From Datura wrightii (Eukaryota; Streptophyta; Magnoliopsida; Solanales; Solanaceae), in NCBI GenBank assembly GCA_035772735.1, contig JASDFA010000008.1, positions 5,748,501 to 5,812,500 of the forward strand: a stretch of 64,000 nt of DNA, given 5' to 3'. Numbering within the stretch: the stretch's first letter is position 1; each line of letters starts with the position of its first letter. A program made the translations under genes and the position numbers. Shown here piece after piece: positions 33,881 through 44,651 of the stretch. A model generated the notes under the pieces. It was not told the origin of the DNA. It ran no database searches and saw only the letters and a list, made by a program, of their open reading frames with translations.

Positions 33881-36260
33881 CTAAAACGCAAAATTGTCCG
33901 CTAGGGTGATGGATGATTTCTCACGATCATTGTCCTCCCCCCAGTAGTGCTTACCCTTATCCGGTGGTCTTCCCATCAACTCTCGGGAATCATTCATCTG
34001 CTTAGCATTACCATGATCAATTACATTGATCACCGAGAGTTCTTCATTCACCATCGGGAGCTTGGGTGCTTTGTACACATCGAACACCTCTACCTTGTCA
34101 TGTGCTCGCATTGTAAGTTGACCGCAGCTACGTTGATTAATGCTTTCCCGGTTGCCAAGAAGGGTCGTCCCAAAATAAATGGGACTTCCGCGTCTGGTTC
34201 AAAATCCAGAACAATAAAATCTACCGGGAAAATTAGGGAGCCTACTTGCACAAGCACATCCTCAACAATGCCATCCGACCTAGCTAAGGATCGGTCTGCC
34301 AACTGCAAGATTACGGTTGTAGGTCTAGGACTCCCTAGACCCAACTTTCTGAATACCGAAGATGGCATCAGATTTATGCTCGCCCCCAAGTCACATAATC
34401 CATGAGCTCGGATGCTCTGCCCAATAGTAAGCTGGATAGTAAAACTTCTAGGGTCTTTTAGCTTCGTGGGCAGTCTATTTTGGATTCGGGAACTGCATTC
34501 CTCCGTCAAAGCCACCGTGGCATACTCAGTCAAGCAACTTTTGTTGGCCACGATGTCTTTAATGTATTTAGCATATTTAGGCACTCCCTGCAAGACATCA
34601 ACAAGAGGTAAGTTAACATGTACCTGTTTAAGCACCTCCATGAATTTCTTGAAACACGCCTCCTCTTTGTGTTTCTTGAGTCGTTGAGGGAATGGGGTGG
34701 AGGTCTTTCTGATTCAGCTTCTTTGGTCTTCCCCCTTTCCGAACTTTGCTCCCCCTCAACTTCTGCTGCTCCCGAGTTTTGGGGTGGTCTTTCTGGTTCC
34801 ACCTCCTTCAGCTGCAAACCACTCCTTGTGGTCACTGCATTTACCTGCTTCGGATTCGGATTCGTGTCCCTAGGCAGTCCTCCTCTAGGCCTTGTATTTT
34901 GGGCACTAGCAAATTGCCCAAATTGATACTCAAGAGCCTTGGTCGCTAACTGATTATTTTTCACTTCGGCTGCCAATTTAACATAGTCAGCCTGCAATTG
35001 CGCTTGGTTAGCGATCATGGTCTTGAACATCTCCTCAATGCTAGGTGATGGTGGTGGAGGAGGGGCATTGTGATTTCTGAATTGAGATTGGTAGTTCTGT
35101 TGCCCTCCTTGATTCCTTTGCATACCCTGACCCGAACTTTGGCCTTGTTGGTTGTTGCTACCCCATGAAAAATTTGGATGGTTCCTCCAATTTGAGTTGT
35201 AGCCACTACCATACTGCTGCTGATTTCTGTGTGCATTGCCCACAAAGTTAACCGAATTTGGGTTTGCTCCACAGCACTCAGCTGAGTGCTCACTGGTACC
35301 ACACACTTCACACCATATTTGCTGGACCGCATTGACTGAAGTTGAAGGCTGGTTCAAATTCATGTTGCTGAAGTGGTTTTTCAACTGATTCTGCAAAGCA
35401 GCTATCTGTGCAGCGATAGCTGTAAATCCATCCACTTCAAGCACTCCTGCTGCTTTCCTTGCTCCACCTCGTGATGAATCAACATTCCATTCTGGATTGC
35501 CCTGTGAAATCCGGTTTAGCAAAGTGTACAGCTCCTCATAAGTCTTTTCCAGCGCTTGCCCTCCAGCTGCTGAATCTAGCAAAATTTTGGTATGGGGTTC
35601 CAAACCCTTAATAAATGTGTGCACCAACACCTCATTGGACTGATGATGATGAGGACTGTCCCGCAACATGGATTTAAATCTTTCCCAGGCTTGATACAAA
35701 TTTTCTCCCTCCCTCTGTTTGAAACTTAGAATTTGACTTCTAAGTCTGGCTGTTTTACCAGAGGGAAAAAATCTTATCAAGAACTTCCGTGCTAGATCAT
35801 CCCACGTTGAAATAGAATTTGGTGGCTCAGCTTTTAACCACCTCTTGGCTTCACCAAGTAATGAGAACGGAAATAATGTAAGCCGAACATAATCAGGTGA
35901 CACTCCAGCAGGTATATAAGTGTCACTTATCTCCAAAAAGTTTTGGAGATGCTGTTGTGGGTCTTCATGAGGGAGACCGGTAAATTGCCCGCTTGTGTGC
36001 AACAGTTGCACCATATTTTGCTTGAGTTCAAATCTCCCTCCAGGCTCTGGTTTGCGGATACTGGATGTTACATTGTTGGCATGTGGGATTGCTACCTCGT
36101 GAACCGGCCTTGCTGCTGCTTCTTCGGGCACTAACACTGCCCTTACAACCGGTGGATTTTGTTGCTCCATAATAGTCTGTCTGAGCAACTGCAGCTTTCT
36201 CTGTAGAGCTTCTCTCCGTTTACTATGAAATATACGTTCAGGCTCTATATAAGATTCCAC
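33881..36260 (-). pseudogene. gag-protease of copy B, Athila-like, one frameshift
   Basis: The first frame (36260 to about 34690) encodes capsid: FPFSLLGEAKRWLKAEPPNS, LIRFFPSGKTARLRSQI, YQAWERFKSML and LLDSAAGG. A knuckle-like CEVCGTSEHSAECC and a proline-rich linker (APPPPPSPSIEEMFKT) follow. A one-base loss in a G run near 34690 shifts to the next frame, which encodes the protease with CDLGASINLMPSSVF and VPFILGRPFLATGKALI, ending near 33881. The protein would build and mature the particle. Relative to A and C, the last residues, the normal stop and the hairpin after it are deleted. The frame opens at GTG or upstream, with no suitable ATG before MEQQNPP; TTTTGCAG precedes it, so the start may come from a spliced leader. 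Confidence 0.88.
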
Positions 36261-36398
36261 CAGCTCTTTGTCTCTTGCCAGTGTTCACAGAAATCATGTC
36301 TGCAAAATACAGGCTAAGACCAAGTTGTCAACACTTAAGAAAATAAAATAAAAATATAGTAAATTTACACTTAATACAATTTCACCAATTGCCTAGTC
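36261..36398 (-). other. Leader between primer site and gag, copy B
   Basis: No gene. It contains TATTTTGCAG (minus strand), an acceptor-like sequence also present in copy A, just before the gag frame. The word CCAGTGTTCACAGAAAT near 36280 recurs after ORF2. Confidence 0.45.
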
Positions 36399-36416
36399 TC
36401 CCCGGCAATGGCGCCA
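36399..36416 (-). other. Primer binding site, tRNA-Asp type, copy B
   Basis: TGGCGCCATTGCCGGGGA on the minus strand, one difference from the copy A site, six bases from the LTR end. Confidence 0.85.
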
Positions 36417-36422
36417 AAAACT

Positions 36423-37842
36423 TGTTCGGTGCTTTGGTTGGGGTTAAAAACCGACACGCAAGTGCACGTGGTCAAACAAGTAGTAAGTGGCTTAAGTAAG
36501 CCAAGTATCGATCCAAGGAGACTCTGGATAAGTGAAAATTGCTTAAGTATACTATATTTTATCTCACTTCTAAATATGCTGACAACAACGTAACCAACAA
36601 TTGAAAAGTTTGTTTTATAAATTATGTACAAAAACTACTGACAATTATATACTTTGAATTTAAACTATGGATATGAGCATGCCAAGGTTAAGAACATGTA
36701 ATGAACTGATTATCATCATACATTGGTTAATCCTTTCTTCCAATTGCTAGCCAAGAACATTAGCCAAGAGATTAAAACTCTCGTATTTAATCTCACTTAA
36801 GAATCATAAACCATCCGTCTACATTTCTGTGATCAAATGCAATTCATGACCTAGCAATACAATTCCGGTTCCTAAATTGACTAATACGGCTTTCAAGTAT
36901 ATTTCTATCAGGAAAGCACATCAAAACTCAATTTTCCCAAATCAAGTTAAGAACAATACCCTATTAATTCACAACTTTCCAATTTCGTGCTCTCTCGAGT
37001 GAAATCGGACTTTTTAGATATACATTAATGTCGGCCACACACCAATGCAGTAAGAACAAGAATTAATAGAACAACATGGAAGAAAAAGATAAAAAACCAT
37101 GTAATTCAATAATCAAACTTCATCACAAATGTTCATAACCTCAGCAAGGAAGGGAATTAGCCACTCATTTGTGGATTAATCATCCTAAAACAAGTGTTAA
37201 TCATACAAACAATTGAGTGAAAGAAGAAAGAAGGAGAGAAAAAACCCTGAACTTTTCGTCCCTCAACTGCCTGTAACCCACGTCCTTTCTCCACCAAGTC
37301 TGAATTATGAAAAATACATTTAAGTGTTCTATTTATACTAGTGGGAATTTTTCCCGGAATAACAACCAACGTGTCACGGAGTGCATCGCAGAGCACTGCC
37401 TCCGTGACACGGCGTGAATGCGGACCCTCACTGGAAATTTGGGGTCCGGGAATAAAGCATCAACGTGGCACGGCATGCAACGCGGAGGCTTGCCACCATG
37501 CCACGGAGCTGTCGCGAGGCTCCACTGGAATTTGACTAATTTTTCACCCTCCAGGCAGAATGCCTCCGCGATGGAAGCGTGACACGGCTCCATCGCGGAT
37601 CCCCTTTATATTGTGCAGTCCAATGCCTTTTCCATGCTCGAATCCAAGTCCAACTCCGATATTGTTCCAACATGCATTTTAGCTCTTCGAAATCATATTT
37701 TACCTACAAAACAATGCTAATCATGTTGGTTAGTATAAATTCACATTTTATTACCAATTACATGATATACACATTGCACTATAAACAAGGAGAAAATGAT
37801 ACGTTTGAGTATCACTTGGGCAAATAAATCTGCCCAAGATCA
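36423..37842 (-). repeat. 5' LTR of copy B (right)
   Basis: 1420 bp, with the same ends as the left LTR. It has palindromes at 37370-37412 and 37564-37599 upstream of the TATA box (37330-37337), and a small GGGAA/TTCCC hairpin between them. It lacks five bases near 37765 that are present in the left LTR. Confidence 0.94.
37330..37337 (-). promoter_or_regulatory. TATA box of copy B (genomic promoter)
   Basis: TATAAATA on the minus strand in the conserved ACTAGTATAAATAGAACACT context. Transcription would run leftward through gag and ORF2. Confidence 0.75.
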
Positions 37843-37847
37843 CCAGT
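37843..37847. repeat. Target site duplication of copy B, right
   Basis: CCAGT, identical to 28107-28111. Removing B and one copy restores continuity with the paralogous LTR at 44990-45060. Confidence 0.92.
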
Positions 37848-39702
37848 GTAGAAATGACTTGCGACCAAGAGTCCTGGTCTAAGGCACGAGTCATCCAGTC
37901 CCTCGTTGGGAGTGGCAGTGTGCAATTTCCTATGAATTTATTAAGGGTTTTTTCGTAATTCCTAAGTTCCTAAGGCCTATACTATGTCGTTTTAAGCTCA
38001 GAATAATGTGTTTTATAAGGGGTAAGTTCATTATATGCCTATTCTCTTCCATGCATGAAAGTCTAGAAGCTCCTAAGGGTGATCAAGTCAAGATTCATCA
38101 AGTTCGTCCCCAAGTTTCCACTGGACAATCAAGAGAGTTGTGAAATTATATTCTATAGGTATGTAGGGTTATGAATGGGTGTATTCATTCATACCCATAC
38201 CCAATCCCTCTTCAATTCATGAAATTCTAGTTGATTAATCGATTGGGATTTAACCCAACATATGAATTCTGTAAGTATCAATCATGGGTATGATCTAAGC
38301 ATGTTTCTATTATTGAATTATGATTTCAATCACAAATTTTGTTTTCAAGTTTTACAAATTTTGATGCCCAACCATGAAAGTGCATGAATAGATGAGGTTA
38401 TGATGTATGTGTTCAAGCATGATGAGATGTATATGAAGAAAGTATGATTTCAAAGTACCCATGTCTATATCTATGTTTTCGAATGAATTAAGCCTATGTC
38501 GAGCATGTTTAGGTATTGGTCAACCCCAATTAAGTATGTTTCATGATTTATCTAAACTTCATGTATTAGCTTAACACATGGATTTTTGGAGTCTAGACTC
38601 CCACTATTTTAGCTTGTGGTATGGTTTGAGCCCAAGGCTCCTCATGTTTTGATTTCAAATTTATGCATGTATGTTATGAGTCAGCTTCATCACTAGATGA
38701 TGGTTCAGCTTAGTTGAAAAACGATGGAGAGTATATGCATGTTTTTTGGAGTAGCGTCTAGCACCGAGTAGGCTAAGGGTCAGTCAACCCTATGCCTCAG
38801 AACTACGTGCCAATGTAGGTATGTTCAGATTATTTGGGACCTCCCGCTTCCCCTGCCCCCAAGGGGCCTTCAGGTTGATATTGATATCATGGTAGCGTCC
38901 TTAGCCCTGGAAAGACTTTGGATGGCTCTACCCACTTGAGTCTGATAGTCGGGACCACGTAAGCTCTAATGTGGTAATGTCGGTTATATGACGAGTCTGC
39001 CATTGTTCCTCATGATTTCAATTATGGATGTTCATCAGTAATGATACTATGTATTCAACAAGTTTATTCAATTTTACTTATGATTAATAGTTTTCAGCTT
39101 TGGGTCATTTGATTCAGTTATGATATTCAGTTATGTTCAGATCCTGATTTCAGAAAATAGCATGCAAGCCTTACTCTCAGAATCTTATCTTGATTATGTT
39201 TTATGATATGTATTATTTATGATTTTACTTACTTAGAGGTTTTACTTACCTTACATACTTAGTAAATTCCACGTACTGATCGCATACTCTATGTTGTATC
39301 GTTTCATAATATAGGCACGGATATTCATGCTTAATCCTGTCATTAGCCAAATCTGCAGTATTAGCACTTTCCAGCCAGAGTTGGTGAGTCCTCCTCATCT
39401 TTCATGGCCCTTCCTTTCAATTTATTAGTATTTTCAATTTATACTATAGTGAGTTAGTTGGGGCCTTGTCCCATCAACTTGTCAATAGTAGAGGTTTTTC
39501 AGACATAGCGTGTATTCAGTTTCAGCCTTGTGTTATGAATTCAGGTGTTATGATATTTCAAACTTCCGCTTTATTATATATGTTTAACTTCCACTTGAGT
39601 ATGTTTATTCTAGATGTCATGTTCATGCCAAGGGTCGACTTGGAGCTTCTCGGGGTTTCTTTGTCCCATGTCTCAATCCGAGCCTATGTGCAGGTCGTGA
39701 CA
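37848..39702 (+). repeat. 5' LTR of chromovirus F, second part
   Basis: It continues the F LTR after copy B and ends GTCGTGACA before the primer site. With the first part it totals about 2.2 kb, the same as the G LTR (45206-47411). Collinear landmarks include CTTGGAGCTTCTCGGGG-type sequence near the 3' end. No gene is visible. Confidence 0.88.
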
Positions 39703-39705
39703 AAC

Positions 39706-39913
39706 TTAGTATTAGAGAATTAAGTTTTGAAGTGTCCTATGGTGTCTGAAAGATGCATTAAGTAGAGTCTTTTTCATGGGTGTGAAGCACGACACACTTA
39801 TGACGAAGAGGCTAAGAGACGTTTTAGGAAATGTTCTCTTCTTTTATGATCTAAGTCATGCAATGAAATATCTCTATATCCTTCTAACTCATACTATATG
39901 CGTTTGCAGAATC
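39706..39913 (+). other. Decayed primer site and leader of chromovirus F
   Basis: TTAGTATTAGAGAA (39706-39719) stands where the initiator tRNA-Met site TTGGTATCAGAG is found in G, differing at three or so positions. The remaining leader up to the gag ATG at 39914 has no gene. Confidence 0.65.
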
Positions 39914-41020
39914 ATGCTTCCTTACTGAGTTAACAGAAGAAGAAAATGGAAATGGAAATGGGGATGGGGATGGTCACCAGCAGGCCCCACCAGCCTATGA
40001 GGATCATGTAACTGAGCAGGTTTCCTACGTTGAGTTTAGAGCAGCCATACAGATGCTAGCTCAGGCCTTGCCCACGTAGGTCAATCAACAGGCGATAGTG
40101 TATGTCCCTCAGAACGGGAATGCGACGGCGGCAAGAGTCAGAGATTTTCTGAGGATGAACCCTCTAGAGTTTCTTGGATTAAAGGTGGATGAGGATCCAC
40201 ATGAGTTTGTCAATGAGGTTCTGAAGATCACCCAGATTATGGGAGTGATTAGGGAGGAGTGTGCCGATCTAGCCTTGTATCAGTTGAAAGGGGTTGCGCA
40301 CATCAGGTTCAAGCTATGAAAGGATAGCAGGGTAGTTGGAGCAGGTCCTATGTGTTGGGATGAGTTTCATGCCGCATTTCTGGATCGATTCTTCCCTCAT
40401 AAAATGAGGGAGAATAAAGCAGCCGAGTTTGTGAACCTGAAGCAAGAAAAGAGAATAGTTCAGGAGTATGCCTTGGAGTTCACTCATTTGTCCAAGTATG
40501 CACCTGAGATAGTGACAGATCAGAGATCCCGAGTGAGTCAGTTCATGCATCGGATAGCAGACTACTTGGTCAAAGATTGCCGAACCACGATGCTGCATCA
40601 GGATATTGATCTTTCTCGGATAGTTCTATACCCCCAGTAGATGGAGGCGGTATAGGTGAGTCAGCAGGAGAGAGAGGCCAAGAGGGCTAGGACTGATAGC
40701 TTTAGATTCTTCTAGCAATGACCTAATGGGCACCGCCAGCAGTCCCACCAGAGATCTTCAGCCCTATCATCATTGGTTATGAGTGTGCCATCCAGATTCA
40801 GGCACCACTAGAGGGGACGAGCCTTAGGCTCTAAGGGTCATAGTAGCATACCCGTAGAGTCCAGCATTCCAGAGTGTGGCAGGTGTGGCCGGAGACACGC
40901 GGGTAAGTGCTTAGCTGGCTTAGGTGCTTGTTTTGGGTGTGGGAAGCCCGGACATATGCTTAGAGATTGCCCAGCAGCCAAATAGGGCCATGATAAGGGT
41001 CGAGGCCAGTCTTCAATTCA
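39914..41020 (+). pseudogene. gag of chromovirus F, broken
   Basis: After a short acidic, asparagine and glycine-rich start comes ARVRDFLRMNPLEFLG, then DEDPHEFVNEVLKITQIMGV, then LDRFFPHKMRENKAAEFVNL and VQEYALEFTHLSKYAPEI, the capsid of Tekay/Del chromoviruses. A C..C...H zinc site (CGRCGRRHAGKC) and a complete knuckle CFGCGKPGHMLRDC (40929-40970) follow. It would package the RNA. The initial ATG is followed by a stop within five codons, a frameshift separates the start from the capsid, and further stops occur at 40080, 40317 and after 40637. Confidence 0.87.
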
Positions 41021-41089
41021 ACAGCTCCACCATCACGCCCAGCCTAGCATGGGGCATTTACTAGTGCGGGTGGCGGTCAGCACCAAAAC

Positions 41090-41640
41090 AAATTCTATGC
41101 CCTAGCATCTCATTAGGAGAAGGAGGTCTCCCCCGATGTAGTCACTATGTATGTTATGATTTTTCCACCTTGATGTATATGAATTGTTAGACCTAAGGGA
41201 TACTTTATCTTTTGTGACGCCCTATGTTGCTAGTAGTTTAAGAGTCAGTTGCGAAATCTTATTAGAACCCTTCTCAGTCTCTACTCCAGTCGGTGATTAA
41301 GTTATAGCTCGACGGGTATATAGAGATTTCCCTATCGCAGTCCTTCAGAAAGTCACCTCAACAGATTTAGTATAGTTAGCCATGACCAATTTTGATGTTA
41401 TCTTCAACATGGATTGACTACATGCATGTTATGTCTCATTCAATTGTAGAACCCTTGCAATAGAGTTCAAATTTTTGGGTGAGCTAGTCCTAGAGTGGAA
41501 AGGTAGTTTAGTTATGCATGTAGGTCACTTCATTTACTATCTTAAGGACAAAAAGATGATTTCTAATGGTTGCTTGTACCACCCAGTTAGGGTTAAGGAT
41601 GCTATGTCCAAAGCCCCAACTATCTAGTCAGTTCCTGTAG
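41090..41640 (+). pseudogene. Protease region of chromovirus F
   Basis: The active-site aspartate remains in LLDLRDTLSFVTP, but the residues usually following it (PGS in relatives) are changed. The downstream linker FDVIFNMD, then HACYVSFNCRT, EWKGSLVMHVGHFIYYLKDK is recognisable with stops. It would process the polyprotein. Confidence 0.75.
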
Positions 41641-42560
41641 TATGCGAATACCCAAAAGTGTTTCCAGATGATTTACCGGGAATTCCTCCCGAGTGGGAGA
41701 TCAATTTTGGTATTGACCTCCTTCCCGATATGCAGCCTATATCTATCCCTCCTTATAGAGTGGCTCCAGGTGAGCTAAAGAAGTTGAAAGAGTAGTTGCA
41801 AGATCTCTTAGACAAGAGATTCATCATACCTAGCCAGTCCCCATAGGGTGCACCACTTCTCTTTGTCTGCAAAAAGGATGTTTCCCTTCTAATGTGTATT
41901 GATTATCGGCAATTGAACAAGGTCACAATCAAGAACAGGTATCCTCTCCCCAGGATTGATGATTTGTTTGACTAGCTTTAGGGTGCTAACTGCTTTTCGA
42001 AGACAGATTTCAGATCCGAGTACAATCAGCTAAGGGTTCGAGAGGGTGACATTCCGAAGACAGCCTTCATGACTTGGCATGGTAACTATGAGTTTGTAGT
42101 TATGTCTTTTGGACTAACGAATGCTCCTGCAGTAATTATGGATTTGAGAAAGGGTTTTCAAGCCATACTTGGATATGTTCGTGATCGTGTTCATAGATGG
42201 CATCCTTATATACTCTCATAGCAAAGAGGAGCATGCCGCTCATTTGTGGTGGTGCTATAAACTCTTGAGGATCGCCACTTGCATGCTAAATTAAGTAAAT
42301 GAGAGTTTTGGTTGAACTCAGTGGCATTTTTGGGTCATGTGGTGTCAAGTGAGGGCGTACGGGTGGACTCTCAAAAGATAGAAGCGGTGAAGAATAGGCC
42401 TATTCCAGTTAGTCCTTCAGATATTAGGAGTTTCTTGGGTTTAGTTGGTTACTATCAAAGGTTTATTGAAGGGTTATCGTCCATCGCAACACCGTTGACT
42501 AAATTGACCTAGAAGAAAGTAAAGTTTCAATGGCCGGAGTCTTGTGAGAGGAGCTTCCAA
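41641..42560 (+). pseudogene. Reverse transcriptase of chromovirus F, catalytic residue lost
   Basis: Motifs in order are PVVCEYPKVFPDDLPGIPP, PYRVAPGELKKLKE, CIDYRQLNKVTIKNRYPLPR, FSKTDFRSEYNQLRVRE and VVMSFGLTNAPAV, then VIVFIDGILIYS near 42190 and LGLVGYYQRFIEG. The catalytic pair reads FIDG instead of FIDD, so the enzyme would be inactive even without the frameshift just before it and the stops at 41793, 41844 and 41972. The gene is collinear with the same domain in D and H. Confidence 0.87.
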
Positions 42561-43200
42561 GAGTTGAAGAATCAACTCACCTTAGCACCAGTGTTGACCC
42601 TACCCGAGGGTACCGAGGTATTTATGGTATATTATGATGCCTCGAGGATCGGCCTTGGTTGTGGACTCATGTAGCACGGTAAAGTTATAGTCTTTCTTCC
42701 AGGAAGTTGAAAGTCCATGAAAAGAACAATCCGACTCACGATCTCGAGTTGGCGGCGATAGTATTTTCCTTGAAGATTTGGAGACACTATTTGTACAAGG
42801 TCCATGTAGATGTGTTTATGGACCACAAGAGCCTAGAGTACTTGTTTGCCCAGAAGGATCTAAATATATTTCAGAGGAGGTGGTTGGAGCTTCTTAAAGA
42901 TTATAATATAAGTATCCTCTATCATCCGGGCAAGGCCAATGTGGTGGCAGATGCTCTTAGCAGGCTTTCTATGGAGAGTGTATCCCATGTAGATGAGGAG
43001 AGGAAGGAGTTGGTGAAAGATATGCAACGGCTTTCACAGTTGGGAGTTCGCCTTATTGGCTCGACAGATGATGGTGTCATAGTTCAGAATGGGTCAGAAT
43101 CATCCTTAGTGACCGAAGTAAAAGCTAGGCAAGATGAGGATCCCATTTTGGTAAAATTGAAGGAAGCCTTAAGAATTAGAAGGTAGAAGTCTTCTCCAAA
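42561..43200 (+). pseudogene. RNase H of chromovirus F
   Basis: FMVYYDASRIGLGCGLM begins the domain. It continues in another frame from 42707 (HDLELAAIVFSLKIWRHYLY, VDVFMDHKSLEYLF) to ILYHPGKANVVADALSRLS. A stop at the LM* site and a frameshift near 42700 separate the halves. It would degrade the RNA template during reverse transcription. Confidence 0.83.
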
Positions 43201-44394
43201 GGGCGAGATGGTGTGCTTCGATAACAGGGTCACTTGTGTGTTCAGGATGTTGATGATTTGAGAGATCAGATGTTGCACGAGGCTCATGCTTCCAGATACT
43301 TTATACGTCCAGGTGCCACCAAGATATACCAGGACCTACGGGAAGTCTATTGGTTGAGTGGTATGAAGAAGGACATAGAAGAATTTGTGGTAAGTTTCTG
43401 AATTGTCAACAGGTGAATATGGAACCTCAAATACCTGGAGGTATGCTCCAAGACATTAGTATCCCTACTTGGAAGTGGGAGGAGATCAATATGGACTTCA
43501 TTACAGGGTTTCCTTGCACTCGTCAACAGTATGACTCTATTTGGATGGTTGTAGATAGGTTGACTAAGGCAGGTCATTTCCTACCGGTCAAAACTACCGA
43601 TTCAGCGGAGGATTATGCTAAGTTGTACATGTGGGAGTTAGTTAAATTGCATGGAGTTCCCCTGTCCATTATATAAAATGGAGGTACTCAGTTTACCTCC
43701 CAGTTTTGGAGATCATTTTAGAAGGGACTTGATACTCAGGTCAAGCGTAGCACAACATTCCACCTGCAAACAGATGGTCAGGCGGAGCAGACCATTCAAA
43801 CTCCGGAGGATATGTTGAGAGCATGTGTTATTAATTTCAAAGGTATTTGGGATGATCATTTTCCTCTCATTGAGTTTGTATATAAAAAAAACAACCATTC
43901 CAGCATTCAAATGGCTCTGTTTGAGTCTCTTTATGGGCGACGGTGTAGATCATCTATTTGTTGGTTTGAGGTCGGTGAAGCTACATTGATAGGTCCAGAT
44001 TCAATTCATGAGGCTATACAGAAGTTTTAGCTTATAAGACAAAGGTTGAAAACAACTCAGAGTCGCCAAGGTGAAACGGTTTGGCAAGGTAGCATATGAG
44101 TTAGAGTTGCCCTCAGAATTAGCTTCAATTCATCCATTTTTCCATGTATCGCTCTTAAAGAAGTGTTTGGGTGATCCAGCTCTGGGTATTCTGGTGGAGA
44201 GTGTAGGTGTGAAGGATAGCCTTAGCTATGAAGACGTATCGATAGAAATACTTGGCCGTCAGGTATGAAAGCTAAGAAAAAATGAAGTAGCTTTAGTCAA
44301 GGTTTTCTGGAGGAACCAGCGTGTTGAGGGAGTTATGTGGGAAGCTGAAGAAGATATAGTGGCTAAGTACCCACATCTATTCCCTTCTTGCTAA
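43201..44394 (+). pseudogene. Integrase and chromodomain of chromovirus F, inactive
   Basis: The zinc-finger region is degenerate (FLNCQQVN). The core begins WEEINMDFITGFPC with the first aspartate. The second site reads II*NGGTQFTS, so its aspartate is lost. TTFHLQTDGQAEQT keeps the glutamate, and ALFESLYGRRCRS follows. The C-terminal part VAYELELPSELASIHPFFHVSLL leads into a chromodomain-like SLSYEDVSIEILGRQV, then LVKVFWRNQ, ending at the TAA 44392-44394. A stop follows GRQV. The domain order RT, RNase H, integrase, chromodomain identifies a chromovirus. Confidence 0.86.
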
Positions 44395-44651
44395 GTTTCA
44401 GCTTGAGGTATCAGTTTCCTCCCTAATATTCTATTTAGTTTCATGTTCAGATCACGTGCCTCAGTTTCTTTCATGGCAATGTATGTATGTATGATTCATG
44501 AATTAAGTTCAGTCATGTAGTTTATTTCGGAGTCAATCACTCTGTCTGTTTTCATTTTATATGTTTAGTATTTGAGTATGATGATTGCATTTCTCAACTT
44601 TTTAGTATGATTTCCTGCATTCGAGGACGAATGTTCCCAAGGGGGATATAC
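44395..44651 (+). other. 3' untranslated stretch and polypurine tract of chromovirus F
   Basis: No gene. It includes CATTCGAGGACGAATGTTCCC, a conserved stretch of the lineage, and ends in AAGGGGGATA (44639-44648), the polypurine tract. Confidence 0.7.

Larger units (their letters stand above)
28112..37842 (-). mobile_element. Copy B: complete non-autonomous Athila-like element
   Basis: 9731 bp, bounded by two LTRs and a perfect 5 bp duplication. Minus-strand order is LTR, primer site, gag-protease (one frameshift), palindrome cluster, putative intron, intact ORF2, 1.8 kb non-coding tail, polypurine tract and LTR. No reverse transcriptase, RNase H or integrase is encoded. The two LTRs differ at roughly 30 positions by eye, about 2 percent, so the insertion is young compared with its neighbours. 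Confidence 0.95.

Noticed and set aside
34530..34700. Programmed frameshift between gag and protease in copy B
   Set aside because: Copy C reads through this place in one frame, and B simply lacks one base in a G run; a mutation is the simpler explanation.
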